This document shows positions 35,220 through 43,711 of a DNA stretch of 64,000 bases, in pieces (position 1 is the first letter of the stretch; each line of letters begins with the position of its first letter). Both the position numbers and the translations under genes were made by a program. This DNA is from Rhodobacteraceae bacterium EhC02 (GTDB taxonomy: Bacteria > Pseudomonadota > Alphaproteobacteria > Rhodobacterales > Rhodobacteraceae): positions 248,001-312,000 of the forward strand of contig LXYH01000005.1 in assembly GCA_001650895.1 (NCBI GenBank), in the 5' to 3' direction. A model generated the notes under the pieces. It was not told the DNA's origin. It ran no database searches and saw nothing but the letters and a program-made list of their open reading frames with translations.

Positions 35220-35241
35220 GGATATTTGAAGCAAGAAGAAA
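35220..35241 (-). repeat. Dispersed motif copy D
   Basis: On the minus strand it reads TTTCTTCTTGC, three bases, then AAATATCC. It directly follows the prpE terminator hairpin so that TTTCTTCTT acts as the T-tract. The GCCGGAGGC extension of copies A, B and E is absent. Confidence 0.8.
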
Positions 35242-35277
35242 GCAGGCCTTCCGGGCAAGTGGCGCCGGACGGCCTGC
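35231..35277 (-). terminator. Terminator of prpE using the dispersed motif as T-tract
   Basis: GCAGGCC (minus strand, 35277-35271), one mismatch and TCCGG pair with CCGGA, one mismatch and GGCCTGC (ending 35242), giving a 7+5 bp stem. The hairpin is followed at once by TTTCTTCTTGC of motif copy D. It lies 5 bp past the prpE stop. Confidence 0.75.
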
Positions 35278-35282
35278 GGTGG

Positions 35283-37172
35283 TCATTTCGCGTAGCCGAT
35301 CGTCTGCAGGGCCGTGCGGATTTCGTCGAGGATCGCAGGGTCGTCGATCGTGGCGGGCATCTTGAAATCCTGACCATCCGCGATCTTGACCATCGTGGCG
35401 CGCAGGATCTTGCCCGAGCGTGTCTTGGGCAGCCGGTCGACCACAAGCGCCAGCTTGAAGGCGGCGACCGGGCCGATCTGGTCGCGCACCAGCTTGACGC
35501 ATTCCTTGACGATATCGGCATGGGGGCGGTTCACGCCCTTGGTCAGGCACATGAAACCCATGGGCAGCTGGCCCTTCAGCTCGTCCGTCACGCCGATCAC
35601 GGCGCATTCGGCCACATCGGGGTGACCGGCCAGAACCTCTTCCATGGCGCCGGTGGACAGGCGGTGGCCGGCCACGTTGATCACGTCATCGGTGCGCGCC
35701 ATGATGTAGAGATACCCGTCCTCGTCGATCATGCCGGCATCGCCCGTCTCGTAATAGCCGGGGAAATGCGACAGGTACGATTTGCGATAACGGTCCTCGG
35801 CGTTCCAGAGCGTCGGCAGCGTGCCCGGCGGCAGCGGCAGCTTGACCGCGATGGCGCCCAGCGTGCCCGCAGGCATCGGATGCCCCGCCTCGTCCAGGAT
35901 CTGCACATCCCAGCCCGGCAGCGCCACCGAAGGCGATCCGATCTTGACCGGCAGCGGGTCGAGGCCCAGCGGGTTCGCCGCAATCGGCCAGCCGGTTTCT
36001 GTCTGCCACCAATGGTCGATGACCGGCACCTTCAGCAGATCCTGCGCCCAGATGATCGTGTCGGGATCGGCACGCTCGCCCGCCAGATAAAGCGCCCGCA
36101 GGCAGGTCAGATCATATTTCGCGCGGAATTCGCCCTTTGGATCCTCGCGCTTGATCGCGCGGAAGGCGGTCGGCGCGGTAAAGAAGCTGCGCACGTTGTG
36201 ATCCTGGATCACGCGCCAGAAGGTGCCGGCATCGGGGGTGCCCACCGGCTTGCCTTCGAACACCACGGTGGTGTTGCCATGGATCAGCGGCGCATAGCAG
36301 ATGTAGCTGTGCCCCACGACCCAGCCCACATCGGATGCGGCCCAGAAGACATCGCCTGGATCGACGTTGTAGACATTCTTCATCGTCCAGTTCAGCGCCA
36401 CAAGGTGACCCGCAGTGGGACGGATCACGCCCTTGGGCTGGCCAGTCGTGCCCGAAGTGTAGAGGATATAGGCCGGATGATCGCCGGATACGGGCACGCA
36501 TTCCGCGGGTTCCACGCCATGTTGAAAGCCGTGCCAGTCATGGTCGCGGCCGGGGATCAGCTCGGCGACTTGCTGTTCGCGCTGGAAGATCACGCAGAAT
36601 TCGGGCTTGTGGGTCGCCTGTTCGATGGCCGCATCGACCAGCGGCTTGTAATGCACGACGCGGCCCGGTTCGATCCCGCAGGAGCCCGCGATGATCGCCT
36701 TGGGGGTGCAGTCGTCGATCCTGACGGCCAGTTCATGCGCGGCAAAGCCGCCGAAGACGACCGAATGGATCGCGCCCAGGCGCACGCAGGCCAGCATCGC
36801 CTCGATCGCTTCGGGCACCATGGGCATGTAGATGATGACGCGGTCACCCTTGGTCACGCCCTTGGCGCGCAGCGCGCCCGCCAGGCTGGCGACGCGGGTC
36901 TGCAATTCGGCATAGGTGATCTTGTGCACCGTGTTGGTGACCGGGCTGTCATGGATGATGGCCACGCGATCGCCGTTCCCTGCCTCGACATGCCGGTCCA
37001 CCGCGTTCCAGCAGGTATTGACCTGCGCGTCCTTGTACCATTCGTAGAGCGGGGCATTCTCGGCAAACAGGGCCTTCGAGGGCGGCTTGACCCAGTCAAT
37101 GGCGCGGGCCTGTTCCATCCAGAACCCTTCGGGATCGGCTTTCCAACCCGCGTAGACGTCTTTGTATGCCAT
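35283..37172 (-). CDS. prpE: Propionyl-CoA synthetase
   Basis: A 629-residue acyl-CoA synthetase of the AcsA/PrpE class activating propionate (and acetate more weakly) through an acyl-AMP. It shows ILYTSGTTGQPKGV, the adenylate motif YYETGDAG, and the C-terminal KTRSGKILR with the catalytic Lys that sirtuins deacylate in relatives. Length and CGIEPGRVVHYKPL favour PrpE over AcsA. AGGAGGAATACA precedes the start. It ends in a strong hairpin. Product feeds propionyl-CoA carboxylation and the epimerase at 4 kb. Confidence 0.92.
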   Translation of the reverse strand: MAYKDVYAGWKADPEGFWMEQARAIDWVKPPSKALFAENAPLYEWYKDAQVNTCWNAVDRHVEAGNGDRVAIIHDSPVTNTVHKITYAELQTRVASLAGALRAKGVTKGDRVIIYMPMVPEAIEAMLACVRLGAIHSVVFGGFAAHELAVRIDDCTPKAIIAGSCGIEPGRVVHYKPLVDAAIEQATHKPEFCVIFQREQQVAELIPGRDHDWHGFQHGVEPAECVPVSGDHPAYILYTSGTTGQPKGVIRPTAGHLVALNWTMKNVYNVDPGDVFWAASDVGWVVGHSYICYAPLIHGNTTVVFEGKPVGTPDAGTFWRVIQDHNVRSFFTAPTAFRAIKREDPKGEFRAKYDLTCLRALYLAGERADPDTIIWAQDLLKVPVIDHWWQTETGWPIAANPLGLDPLPVKIGSPSVALPGWDVQILDEAGHPMPAGTLGAIAVKLPLPPGTLPTLWNAEDRYRKSYLSHFPGYYETGDAGMIDEDGYLYIMARTDDVINVAGHRLSTGAMEEVLAGHPDVAECAVIGVTDELKGQLPMGFMCLTKGVNRPHADIVKECVKLVRDQIGPVAAFKLALVVDRLPKTRSGKILRATMVKIADGQDFKMPATIDDPAILDEIRTALQTIGYAK

Positions 37173-37262
37173 TGTATTCCTCCTCCGGCGACTGTGAATG
37201 GCTTACCCAAGGCCACGGCCATCGCGCAAGGGGCTTGTCCACGTTACAAGGTCCGTCACCTG

Positions 37263-37288
37263 CGCGCTAAGGTCACATTTCGCGCTAA
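37263..37288. promoter_or_regulatory. Direct repeat CGCGCTAA, two copies 18 bp apart
   Basis: CGCGCTAA occurs at 37263-37270 and 37281-37288, about 90-115 bp upstream of prpE and close to the CoA-transferase stop. Spacing near two helical turns is compatible with a tandem-binding regulator. Weak evidence. Confidence 0.3.
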
Positions 37289-37296
37289 CAGGCGCC

Positions 37297-38517
37297 TTAC
37301 CGCGGCCCGGCGACGATACCGGCATCGAAAAGCTGCGCGATCTCGTGGCCTGGCAGCCCCGCCACATCGGCCAGCACTTCTTCGGTATTCGCGCCCAGAA
37401 CGGGGGCGGCGGCGGGGGGCGGCGTGGCCGCGCCCGAGAAGGTGATCGGCGAGGCCGGCACCGGGTAGCGGCCGATGCCGGGCTGGTCCACATGGGCGAA
37501 CATCGGGTTTTCGCCCGGTTGCAGATCGGGATCCTCATGTACGGCGCGGGCGAAACTGCGAAATTCGGACCATGTCAGCCCCTGCGCCTCGAAGAGAGGC
37601 GCGATCTCGGGCAGGGTCCGGGCGGTGAACCATGGCGTCAGCGCGGCGGTGATCATCGCGCGGGCCTCCCAGCGCCCGGCTTCCTTCGCCAGGTCAAGCC
37701 CGGTCTGCCGCGCGATCCCCTCCATCGCCTCGGCACTGCCGGTTACCTTGACAAGGCCGTGCCATTGCCGGTCGGTCAGGCCGATCACCATGATCCGCCG
37801 TCCGTCCGCACAGACGAAATCCTGGCCATAGGCACCATAAAGCGCATTTCCGCCCTTTGGCCGGTCAACGCCATTCACCGCGACTTCGCCGATGATGCCC
37901 AGATGCCCAAGCATCGCGGCGGCCACATCCTTGAGTGTCAGATCGACATCCTGCCCCTCGCCGGTCCTGAGGCGATGCCGTTCCGCCGCCAGCAGGGCCG
38001 AAACCGCCATGTTGCCCGCAATGCAATCCCAGGCGGGCAGGACATGCGCCACGGGATCCGTGCTGCCGACGGGGCCGGTCGCATCGGGAAAGCCCAGCGC
38101 CGGATTGACGGTGTAATCCACGGCGGGACGGCCGTGGCGATCCCCTGACAGGGTGACCATGATCAGATCGGGACGAAACTGGCTGAGGGTGGGGTGATCC
38201 ATCCAGCCACGCACCCGCAGATTGGTCAGGAAAAGGCCCGCATCCTTGCCCGGTGCCGTGATGATCTGCGTCACCAGTTCACGCCCGCGGGGCGATTTCA
38301 TGTCGACCGCGACCGAGCGTTTCCCCTTGTTCATACCCGCCCAAAAGAGGCTCTGACCCTGTCCGGTCACGGGCCAGCGATGCGCGTCCAGACCGCCCTC
38401 CAGCCGGTCGAAGCGAATCACGTCCGCCCCCATCTGCGCCAGCGTCATGCCCGCCAGCGGGATCGCCACGAAGGCAGAGCCTTCGACAACGCGCATGCCT
38501 TGCAGGATTCCGGTCAT
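37297..38517 (-). CDS. Family III CoA-transferase, similar to mesaconyl-CoA C1-C4 CoA transferase
   Basis: A 406-residue CaiB/BaiF-type protein. The N-terminal Rossmann region (RVVEGSAFVAIPLAGMTLAQMGADVIRFD) and catalytic Asp at residue 164 (PAWDCIAG) fit family III. The overall pattern and pairing with a hydratase suit the intramolecular mesaconyl-CoA transferase (2-methylfumaryl-CoA isomerase, Mct) of the 3-hydroxypropionate bicycle. The stop-start overlap with the hydratase gene upstream (ATGA at 38517) couples them. An unrelated acyl-CoA racemase or transferase activity cannot be excluded. Confidence 0.7.
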   Translation of the reverse strand: MTGILQGMRVVEGSAFVAIPLAGMTLAQMGADVIRFDRLEGGLDAHRWPVTGQGQSLFWAGMNKGKRSVAVDMKSPRGRELVTQIITAPGKDAGLFLTNLRVRGWMDHPTLSQFRPDLIMVTLSGDRHGRPAVDYTVNPALGFPDATGPVGSTDPVAHVLPAWDCIAGNMAVSALLAAERHRLRTGEGQDVDLTLKDVAAAMLGHLGIIGEVAVNGVDRPKGGNALYGAYGQDFVCADGRRIMVIGLTDRQWHGLVKVTGSAEAMEGIARQTGLDLAKEAGRWEARAMITAALTPWFTARTLPEIAPLFEAQGLTWSEFRSFARAVHEDPDLQPGENPMFAHVDQPGIGRYPVPASPITFSGAATPPPAAAPVLGANTEEVLADVAGLPGHEIAQLFDAGIVAGPR

Positions 38518-39356
38518 CAGGACCAGCCTGCCGTGGCCTGCGTGCCGATATGGCCTGCGGGGGCTGCGGTGCAAAGTGTCATGGTGTCATCCTTGTTCAT
38601 GGTTCCGATCAGGCGCAGGGGATGCGTGTCGAACATCGGATGCACACCGCGATAGCGGAAGGTTTCAGGAGGCCGACCCGCATGGCGGGTGGCCGCGTCG
38701 ATCAGAAGCGTGGCCTGAAGCGGTCCATGCACCACGAGGGCAGGGTAGTGTTCCACCTGCGTGGCGTAGTCGCGGTCGTAATGGATGCGATGCCCGTTGA
38801 AGGTCACGGCCGAGTAGCGAAACAGGCGCACGGGATCCATCGCGACGGTCTCGTCGAAATCGGGATTGTCGGGCGCGGCGATGGGCTTGGGCGCGCTGTA
38901 GCGGTCAGGCAGGGGCAGGTAGACGATGGTCTGATCTTCCTCGATCGCTGTGCCGCGCACCGTGTCGATGCGGTGGCGCAGGGTGAGCAGGGCCATGGGC
39001 GTGGCCCCTGCCGTCTTGTGTTCAAGGCTGATGATCTCGGAGTGGCGGGTCAGCGCCTCGCCGACATGCAGGGGGGCCAGGAAGCGCAGGCTTCCCCCGG
39101 CCCACATGCGCCGCCCCAGCCCCAGATCGGGCAGGAAGCCGCCAAGGCGTGGATGGCCGTCGGGGCCCATGTCTTCCATCGCGGCGGTGGGGGGAAAGCC
39201 CGTCCAGTGCCAGAGCGGGGGCAGCGGATCACCGTCCCGCAACGCACCAGGCTGCCAGTGCGGGCGCAGGGTCGCGCCGATCTGGTCGGCCAGCTGTGCC
39301 GTGACCGCGCCGGATGCGAAGGCGCTGCGGCCTACTGCCGTGGTCGTGCCATCCAT
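38517..39356 (-). CDS. MaoC-like double-hotdog hydratase, similar to mesaconyl-C4-CoA hydratase
   Basis: A 279-residue FAS1-like dehydratase/MaoC-fold protein. The N-terminal hotdog contains WHWTGFPPTAAMEDMGPDGHP and the C-terminal hotdog holds the catalytic pair in IHYDRDYATQVEHYPALVVHG. The arrangement matches mesaconyl-C4-CoA hydratase (3-methylfumaryl-CoA hydratase), which forms citramalyl-CoA. It is the first gene of a coupled pair with the CoA-transferase. An AT-rich stretch at 39400-39440 upstream probably holds the promoter. Confidence 0.72.
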   Translation of the reverse strand: MDGTTTAVGRSAFASGAVTAQLADQIGATLRPHWQPGALRDGDPLPPLWHWTGFPPTAAMEDMGPDGHPRLGGFLPDLGLGRRMWAGGSLRFLAPLHVGEALTRHSEIISLEHKTAGATPMALLTLRHRIDTVRGTAIEEDQTIVYLPLPDRYSAPKPIAAPDNPDFDETVAMDPVRLFRYSAVTFNGHRIHYDRDYATQVEHYPALVVHGPLQATLLIDAATRHAGRPPETFRYRGVHPMFDTHPLRLIGTMNKDDTMTLCTAAPAGHIGTQATAGWS

Positions 39357-39607
39357 GGCTGATCCCCCTCCCAGAATGATCCTGCCGAAAACATTCAGTC
39401 AGGGAAATATTATTACCTATGTCCTTGTCAATGCGTAATTTTTTGTATGCCGAGGTGCACCGGGCGGGTATGCAAATGCATGCCGCGCGCCGGTGCCTGC
39501 TGTCGGAATGAGTATTCGAGGAACGGTGAAAGCCAGGCGCCGGCGCGACCTTCGCGCAGGCGATGGCCGCCTTGGGGCAGAGGGTGTCGCGTGGTGCGGG
39601 CGCGCCC

Positions 39608-41176
39608 TCAGACCTTGTAGGCGAGGCGGAGGCCGCCCCAGTGGCGGCCTGCCACGGTGATCGGGGCCGAGACATCCTTCATCATGACCGACTGGCCGTT
39701 GCCCATGTCGCGGCGATAGACCTGCAACAGGAAGGGGGCCTTGCTTTGCCTGGCCTTGAGCCCGACGCGATCGTTGAACAGGCGGCGGTTGCGGCAGTGG
39801 GCTGCGTTCCAGACCGGATCGCGGGTCTGCGGGTGCGAGAACTTGCGGTTATGGGTGGGCAGGAAGCCGTCGATATTGACCGCCGCGCAGAAGACCACCT
39901 TGTCGGACAGGGTCAGCGCCTCCTCCTGCAGGGCGGGAAAGAGGCTGTCGGTTGCCGCGCAGAAGGGGGCGTCGCATTGCTGCGGGTTGGTGCCTGCAAT
40001 CGGGGTGTAGTCGCGCGAGAATAGCTGCGCCTCGGACAGGATACCCTGGGCGAGGGCCTGTTCCAGGAGGCGCCCCAGCTGTGTCGCATCGCGCCGGACC
40101 CTGTCGATGAAGAGGCGATCCTCCGTCGTGTCGAACTGATCGGCGGTCAGTTGCACCAGTGTCTCGGACGCGTCGATCAGCCTGTTCACCCGCGTCACTG
40201 CGCCGTGCAGATCGCTGGCCGTGGCCGAGACCGTGTTGCCGAAGGCGCGGATCGTGGTGTCGAAATTGTCATTCGCGCGTTGCACGACATCCGAATGGCT
40301 GCGGATGGTCGCGGTAATCTCGCTCAGCCCCTCGATCGTGTGCGAGATCTGCGTCAGCTTCTGGTCGATGCCCAGACTGTCTTGCGTGACGGCGAGGGCG
40401 TTCTGGCTGGCCTCTGCCGCCTCTTGCGAGAGGGATTGCACGGAGTGGCTGAGCGCATGGACGCTGCGGCGGATCTCTTCGGTCGTGGCGTTGGTCTGAT
40501 CGGAGAGTTCCTTGACCGTCTTGGCGATGACCGCAAAGCCGCGCCCCGCATCTCCGGCGCGCGTCGCCTCGATCCCGGCATTGACCGAGAGCATATAGAC
40601 CTGAAGGGCAATCTGCTCGATCATGGCGGTGCGGGTTTCCATCCATTTCAGCGCATTTGAAATCTCGTCGATCCGCGTGCCGACCGAGGAGACCCAGGTG
40701 GCCAGATCGCGCGACATGCCGACCGAAGCATGCACCGCGAACACGGCATCCTGAGAGATGTCCAGCGCCTGCTGTACGGCGGTGCTGATCGTGGTGATCC
40801 CGTCGGTGACGGCCGCATTGGCGCGCAATACCTCATCCGTCAGATCGAGCGTACCGGACAGGCTGGAGAGTTGATCGGCTGAACGCGTGTCCAGTTCCTT
40901 GAGAAAACCGCCGATGTCCACAATTTCGAACCCGAGCAGCGCGGCCTGACGGGCGATGCGGGCACCATCGTCCGACGCTGCCACGCTATCCCGCCCGGCC
41001 GGGGAGGCCGCCGCTGCCGGTTCGGTGCCGCCTGTCGCCGCTGCTGTGGCTGCCTGCGCATCTGGCGCGCCGTCATGATCCGGCCCGCCCCGGGCAAGAG
41101 GCGGCATGACGGCGGCGTCATCCCGGTCAGGCATCAATGAGGCCCCGAATCCAAGCCTTGCGATGAGTGCGTGCAT
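39608..41176 (-). CDS. Soluble methyl-accepting chemotaxis-type receptor
   Basis: A 522-residue protein without membrane segments. A variable Ala-rich N-terminus (to about 75) precedes a coiled-coil MCP signalling domain, with the hairpin-tip-like segment in VNAGIEATRAGDAGRGFAVIA (written partly) and VKELSDQTN. The C-terminal ~130 residues form a separate sensor module with several His/Cys (CDAPFC, PTHNRKFSHP, AAHCRNRRLF), possibly redox- or metal-sensing. It would cluster in the cytoplasm with CheA/CheW, none of which are nearby. Confidence 0.85.
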   Translation of the reverse strand: MHALIARLGFGASLMPDRDDAAVMPPLARGGPDHDGAPDAQAATAAATGGTEPAAAASPAGRDSVAASDDGARIARQAALLGFEIVDIGGFLKELDTRSADQLSSLSGTLDLTDEVLRANAAVTDGITTISTAVQQALDISQDAVFAVHASVGMSRDLATWVSSVGTRIDEISNALKWMETRTAMIEQIALQVYMLSVNAGIEATRAGDAGRGFAVIAKTVKELSDQTNATTEEIRRSVHALSHSVQSLSQEAAEASQNALAVTQDSLGIDQKLTQISHTIEGLSEITATIRSHSDVVQRANDNFDTTIRAFGNTVSATASDLHGAVTRVNRLIDASETLVQLTADQFDTTEDRLFIDRVRRDATQLGRLLEQALAQGILSEAQLFSRDYTPIAGTNPQQCDAPFCAATDSLFPALQEEALTLSDKVVFCAAVNIDGFLPTHNRKFSHPQTRDPVWNAAHCRNRRLFNDRVGLKARQSKAPFLLQVYRRDMGNGQSVMMKDVSAPITVAGRHWGGLRLAYKV

Positions 41177-41236
41177 ATCCAGCCGATCCTTGTGACCGGA
41201 CGCACACTAGTCGCAGGAACTGAAGATTCTCTTACC

Positions 41237-43516
41237 TCAGCCGTAATGCGCGACCGGCGTGCCCGCGATGGCGGCCATGTTCAGCAGGCCGCGCGGCGTG
41301 ATCGAGGGGCTGACGATATGCGCGCGGTTGCCCATGCCCATCAGGATCGGTCCCACCTCAAGCCCGCCCGCCTTCATCTTCAGGATGTTACGCACGCCTG
41401 ACGCTGCGTCGGCATGGGCGAAGATCAGCACATTGGCGGGGCCCTTCATGCGGCTGTCGGGAAAGATCCGGGCGCGCAACTCGGCGTCCAGTGCGCTGTC
41501 GACATTCATCTCGCCTTCATAGGTGAAATCCCGCGGGGCCGAGTCGAGTATGGCAAGTGCTGCGCGCATGCGCTGGCCGGCATCCGTGTCCATGTTGCCG
41601 AACTGCGATTGCGTGCAGAAGGCCACGTTGGGCACCAGACCGAAACGGCGCACGTGACGGGCCGCGCCGATGGCGGCCTCGGCCAGTTCCTCGGGCGTGG
41701 GGGTGGCGCGCACATGGGTGTCGGCGATGAAAAGCGGGCCATCTTCCAGGATCATCAGCGACAGCGCGCCATGCGGGCGATGCGTGGCGCTGCCCAGCAC
41801 CTGGTTGACGTATTTCAGATGCCAGCGGAATTCGCCGAACGTGCCGCAGATCAGGCTGTCGGCCTCGCCGCGATGCACCATGACCGCGCCGATGGCGGTG
41901 GTATTGGTGCGCATGATCGCGCGCGCAAGGTCCGGCGTCACGCCGCGCCGCGCCATGATCTGGTGATAGCTGCCCCAGTAATCGCGGTAGCGCGGGTCGT
42001 TTTCCGGGTTCACGATCTGCACATCCCGCCCGATCTTGAGGGCCAGCCCCGCACGGGCGCAGCGCGCCTCGATCACCTCGGGGCGGCCGATCAGGATCGG
42101 CTTTTCGGTGGTTTCCTCGAGGATCGCCTGTGCGGCGCGCAGGACGCGCTCATCCTCGCCTTCCGCAAAGACGATGCTGCGGGCCGCGGTGGCGGCGGCG
42201 CTGAACACGGGCCGCATCAGCAGCGCGGATTTGAAGACCGAACCGTCCAGTTTGGCCTTGTAGGCCACCAGGTCTTCCAGCGGGCGGGTCGCGACGCCGG
42301 TTTCCATCGCGGCGCGCGCCACGGCGGTGGACACGACACCCGACAGGCGCGGATCGAAGGGCTTGGGGATCAGGTAATCGGCACCGAACGTCATCTGTTC
42401 GCCCTGGTAGGCGGCTGCGGCCTCGGCGCTGGTTGTGGCGCGGGCCAGGGCCGCGATCCCTTCGATGCAGGCGATCTGCATCTCGTCGTTGATCTCGGTC
42501 GCGCCCACATCCAGCGCGCCCCGGAAGATGAAGGGAAAGCACAGAACGTTGTTGACCTGGTTGGGATAGTCGGACCGGCCTGTCGCGATGATCGCATCCG
42601 GCACCACCGCGCGCGCCTCGGACGGGTCGATCTCGGGCGAGGGGTTGGCCAGCGCGAAGATGATCGGCCGCTTGGCCATGCGGCCTACCATCTCGGGTTT
42701 CAGAACGCCTGGACCCGAAAGGCCCAGGAACATGTCGGCCCCGTCGATCACCTCGTCCAGCGCGCGCTTGTCGGTCTTCTGCGCAAAGGCCGCTTTTTGC
42801 GGGTTCATGTCGACCTCGCGGCCCTCGTAGACCAGGCCGTGGATATCGCAGAGCCAGATGTTCTCGCGCTTGACGCCCAGTTTCAGCAGCATGTTCAGAC
42901 AGGCGATGCCCGCCGCCCCGCCACCCGTGCTGACGATGCGGATATCCTCGAACCGCTTGCCGGCGACATGCAGCGCATTGGTCGCGGCAGCGCCCACAAC
43001 GATGGCGGTGCCGTGCTGGTCGTCGTGAAAGACCGGGATGTTCATGCGCTCGCGGCAGATCTTTTCCACGACAAAGCAGTCGGGGGCCTTGATGTCTTCC
43101 AGGTTGATCGCGCCGAATGTCGGCTCCAGCGCGCAGACGATATCGGCCAGCTTGACCGGGTCAGGCTCGTTCAGCTCGATGTCGAAACAGTCGATGCCCG
43201 CGAATTTCTTGAACAGGACGGCCTTGCCTTCCATCACCGGCTTGGAGGCCAGCGCCCCGATATTGCCCAGGCCCAGAACAGCGGTGCCGTTGGTTACCAC
43301 GGCCACCAGGTTGCCGCGCGCGGTATAGCGGCTGGCATTGGCGGGATCGTCGCGGATTTCAAGGCAGGCTTCGGCCACACCGGGCGAATAGGCGCGCGCA
43401 AGGTCACGGCCATTGGCCAGCGGCTTGGTCGCGCGGATCTCGAGCTTTCCGGGCTTGGGGAATTCGTGATAGGCCAGAGCCGCCTGACGCAGTGTTTCCT
43501 TGTGGCTGTCCGACAT
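41237..43516 (-). CDS. maeB: NADP-dependent malic enzyme with phosphotransacetylase-like domain
   Basis: A 759-residue multidomain enzyme that decarboxylates malate to pyruvate with NADP reduction. The malic domain covers about residues 15-420 ([22 protein letters not shown], catalytic Lys in [18 protein letters not shown] loop [13 protein letters not shown]). The C-terminal part, about 440-759, is a phosphotransacetylase-like domain that regulates by acetyl-CoA in relatives. Upstream, 22 bp before the start, lies the perfect palindrome ATAGTTTA-N4-TAAACTAT. GAGGAGATG precedes the start. Confidence 0.95.
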   Translation of the reverse strand: MSDSHKETLRQAALAYHEFPKPGKLEIRATKPLANGRDLARAYSPGVAEACLEIRDDPANASRYTARGNLVAVVTNGTAVLGLGNIGALASKPVMEGKAVLFKKFAGIDCFDIELNEPDPVKLADIVCALEPTFGAINLEDIKAPDCFVVEKICRERMNIPVFHDDQHGTAIVVGAAATNALHVAGKRFEDIRIVSTGGGAAGIACLNMLLKLGVKRENIWLCDIHGLVYEGREVDMNPQKAAFAQKTDKRALDEVIDGADMFLGLSGPGVLKPEMVGRMAKRPIIFALANPSPEIDPSEARAVVPDAIIATGRSDYPNQVNNVLCFPFIFRGALDVGATEINDEMQIACIEGIAALARATTSAEAAAAYQGEQMTFGADYLIPKPFDPRLSGVVSTAVARAAMETGVATRPLEDLVAYKAKLDGSVFKSALLMRPVFSAAATAARSIVFAEGEDERVLRAAQAILEETTEKPILIGRPEVIEARCARAGLALKIGRDVQIVNPENDPRYRDYWGSYHQIMARRGVTPDLARAIMRTNTTAIGAVMVHRGEADSLICGTFGEFRWHLKYVNQVLGSATHRPHGALSLMILEDGPLFIADTHVRATPTPEELAEAAIGAARHVRRFGLVPNVAFCTQSQFGNMDTDAGQRMRAALAILDSAPRDFTYEGEMNVDSALDAELRARIFPDSRMKGPANVLIFAHADAASGVRNILKMKAGGLEVGPILMGMGNRAHIVSPSITPRGLLNMAAIAGTPVAHYG

Positions 43517-43537
43517 CCGTCATCTCCTCTTTCCCAG

Positions 43538-43557
43538 ATAGTTTAGCGTTAAACTAT
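43538..43557. promoter_or_regulatory. Perfect palindrome upstream of maeB, candidate operator
   Basis: ATAGTTTA (43538-43545), GCGT, TAAACTAT (43550-43557). Arms are perfectly complementary and AT-rich against a GC-rich background, centred about 31 bp upstream of the maeB start. The form suits a dimeric MarR- or GntR-type repressor; the factor is not encoded nearby. Confidence 0.6.
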
Positions 43558-43607
43558 TCCGTGACGGAAGGGAAGATGCCGTTTTCGCGGGGGCGGTGCC
43601 CCCATCC

Positions 43608-43652
43608 TGCAAATGCCCCGTTCTGCAAATCCCCTGTCTTGCAAATCCCCGG
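43608..43652. repeat. Three tandem 16-bp repeats, core TGCAAATCCCC
   Basis: TGCAAATGCCCCG (43608-43620), TGCAAATCCCCTG (43624-43636) and TGCAAATCCCCGG (43640-43652) repeat with an exact 16-bp period, 60-105 bp before the VOC-bicupin gene that opens the nucleoside operon. They look like iterated binding sites. Confidence 0.6.
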
Positions 43653-43711
43653 TCGCAGGGCCAAGCTTTCGCACAGAATGTGAGGCGCGGATGCGCGGGA
43701 AGGACGATGCC

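Noticed and set aside
35142-37445. A 767-codon plus-strand frame opposite prpE
   Set aside because: It is a shadow of a clear propionyl-CoA synthetase gene, with no domain similarity.
41414-43546. A 710-codon plus-strand frame opposite maeB
   Set aside because: It is a shadow of the malic enzyme gene. Its start lies inside the coding sequence and its composition is mirrored.
43608-43652. CRISPR-like repeat array
   Set aside because: The repeats are 16 bp long with no spacers of regular unique sequence, and no cas gene is present.
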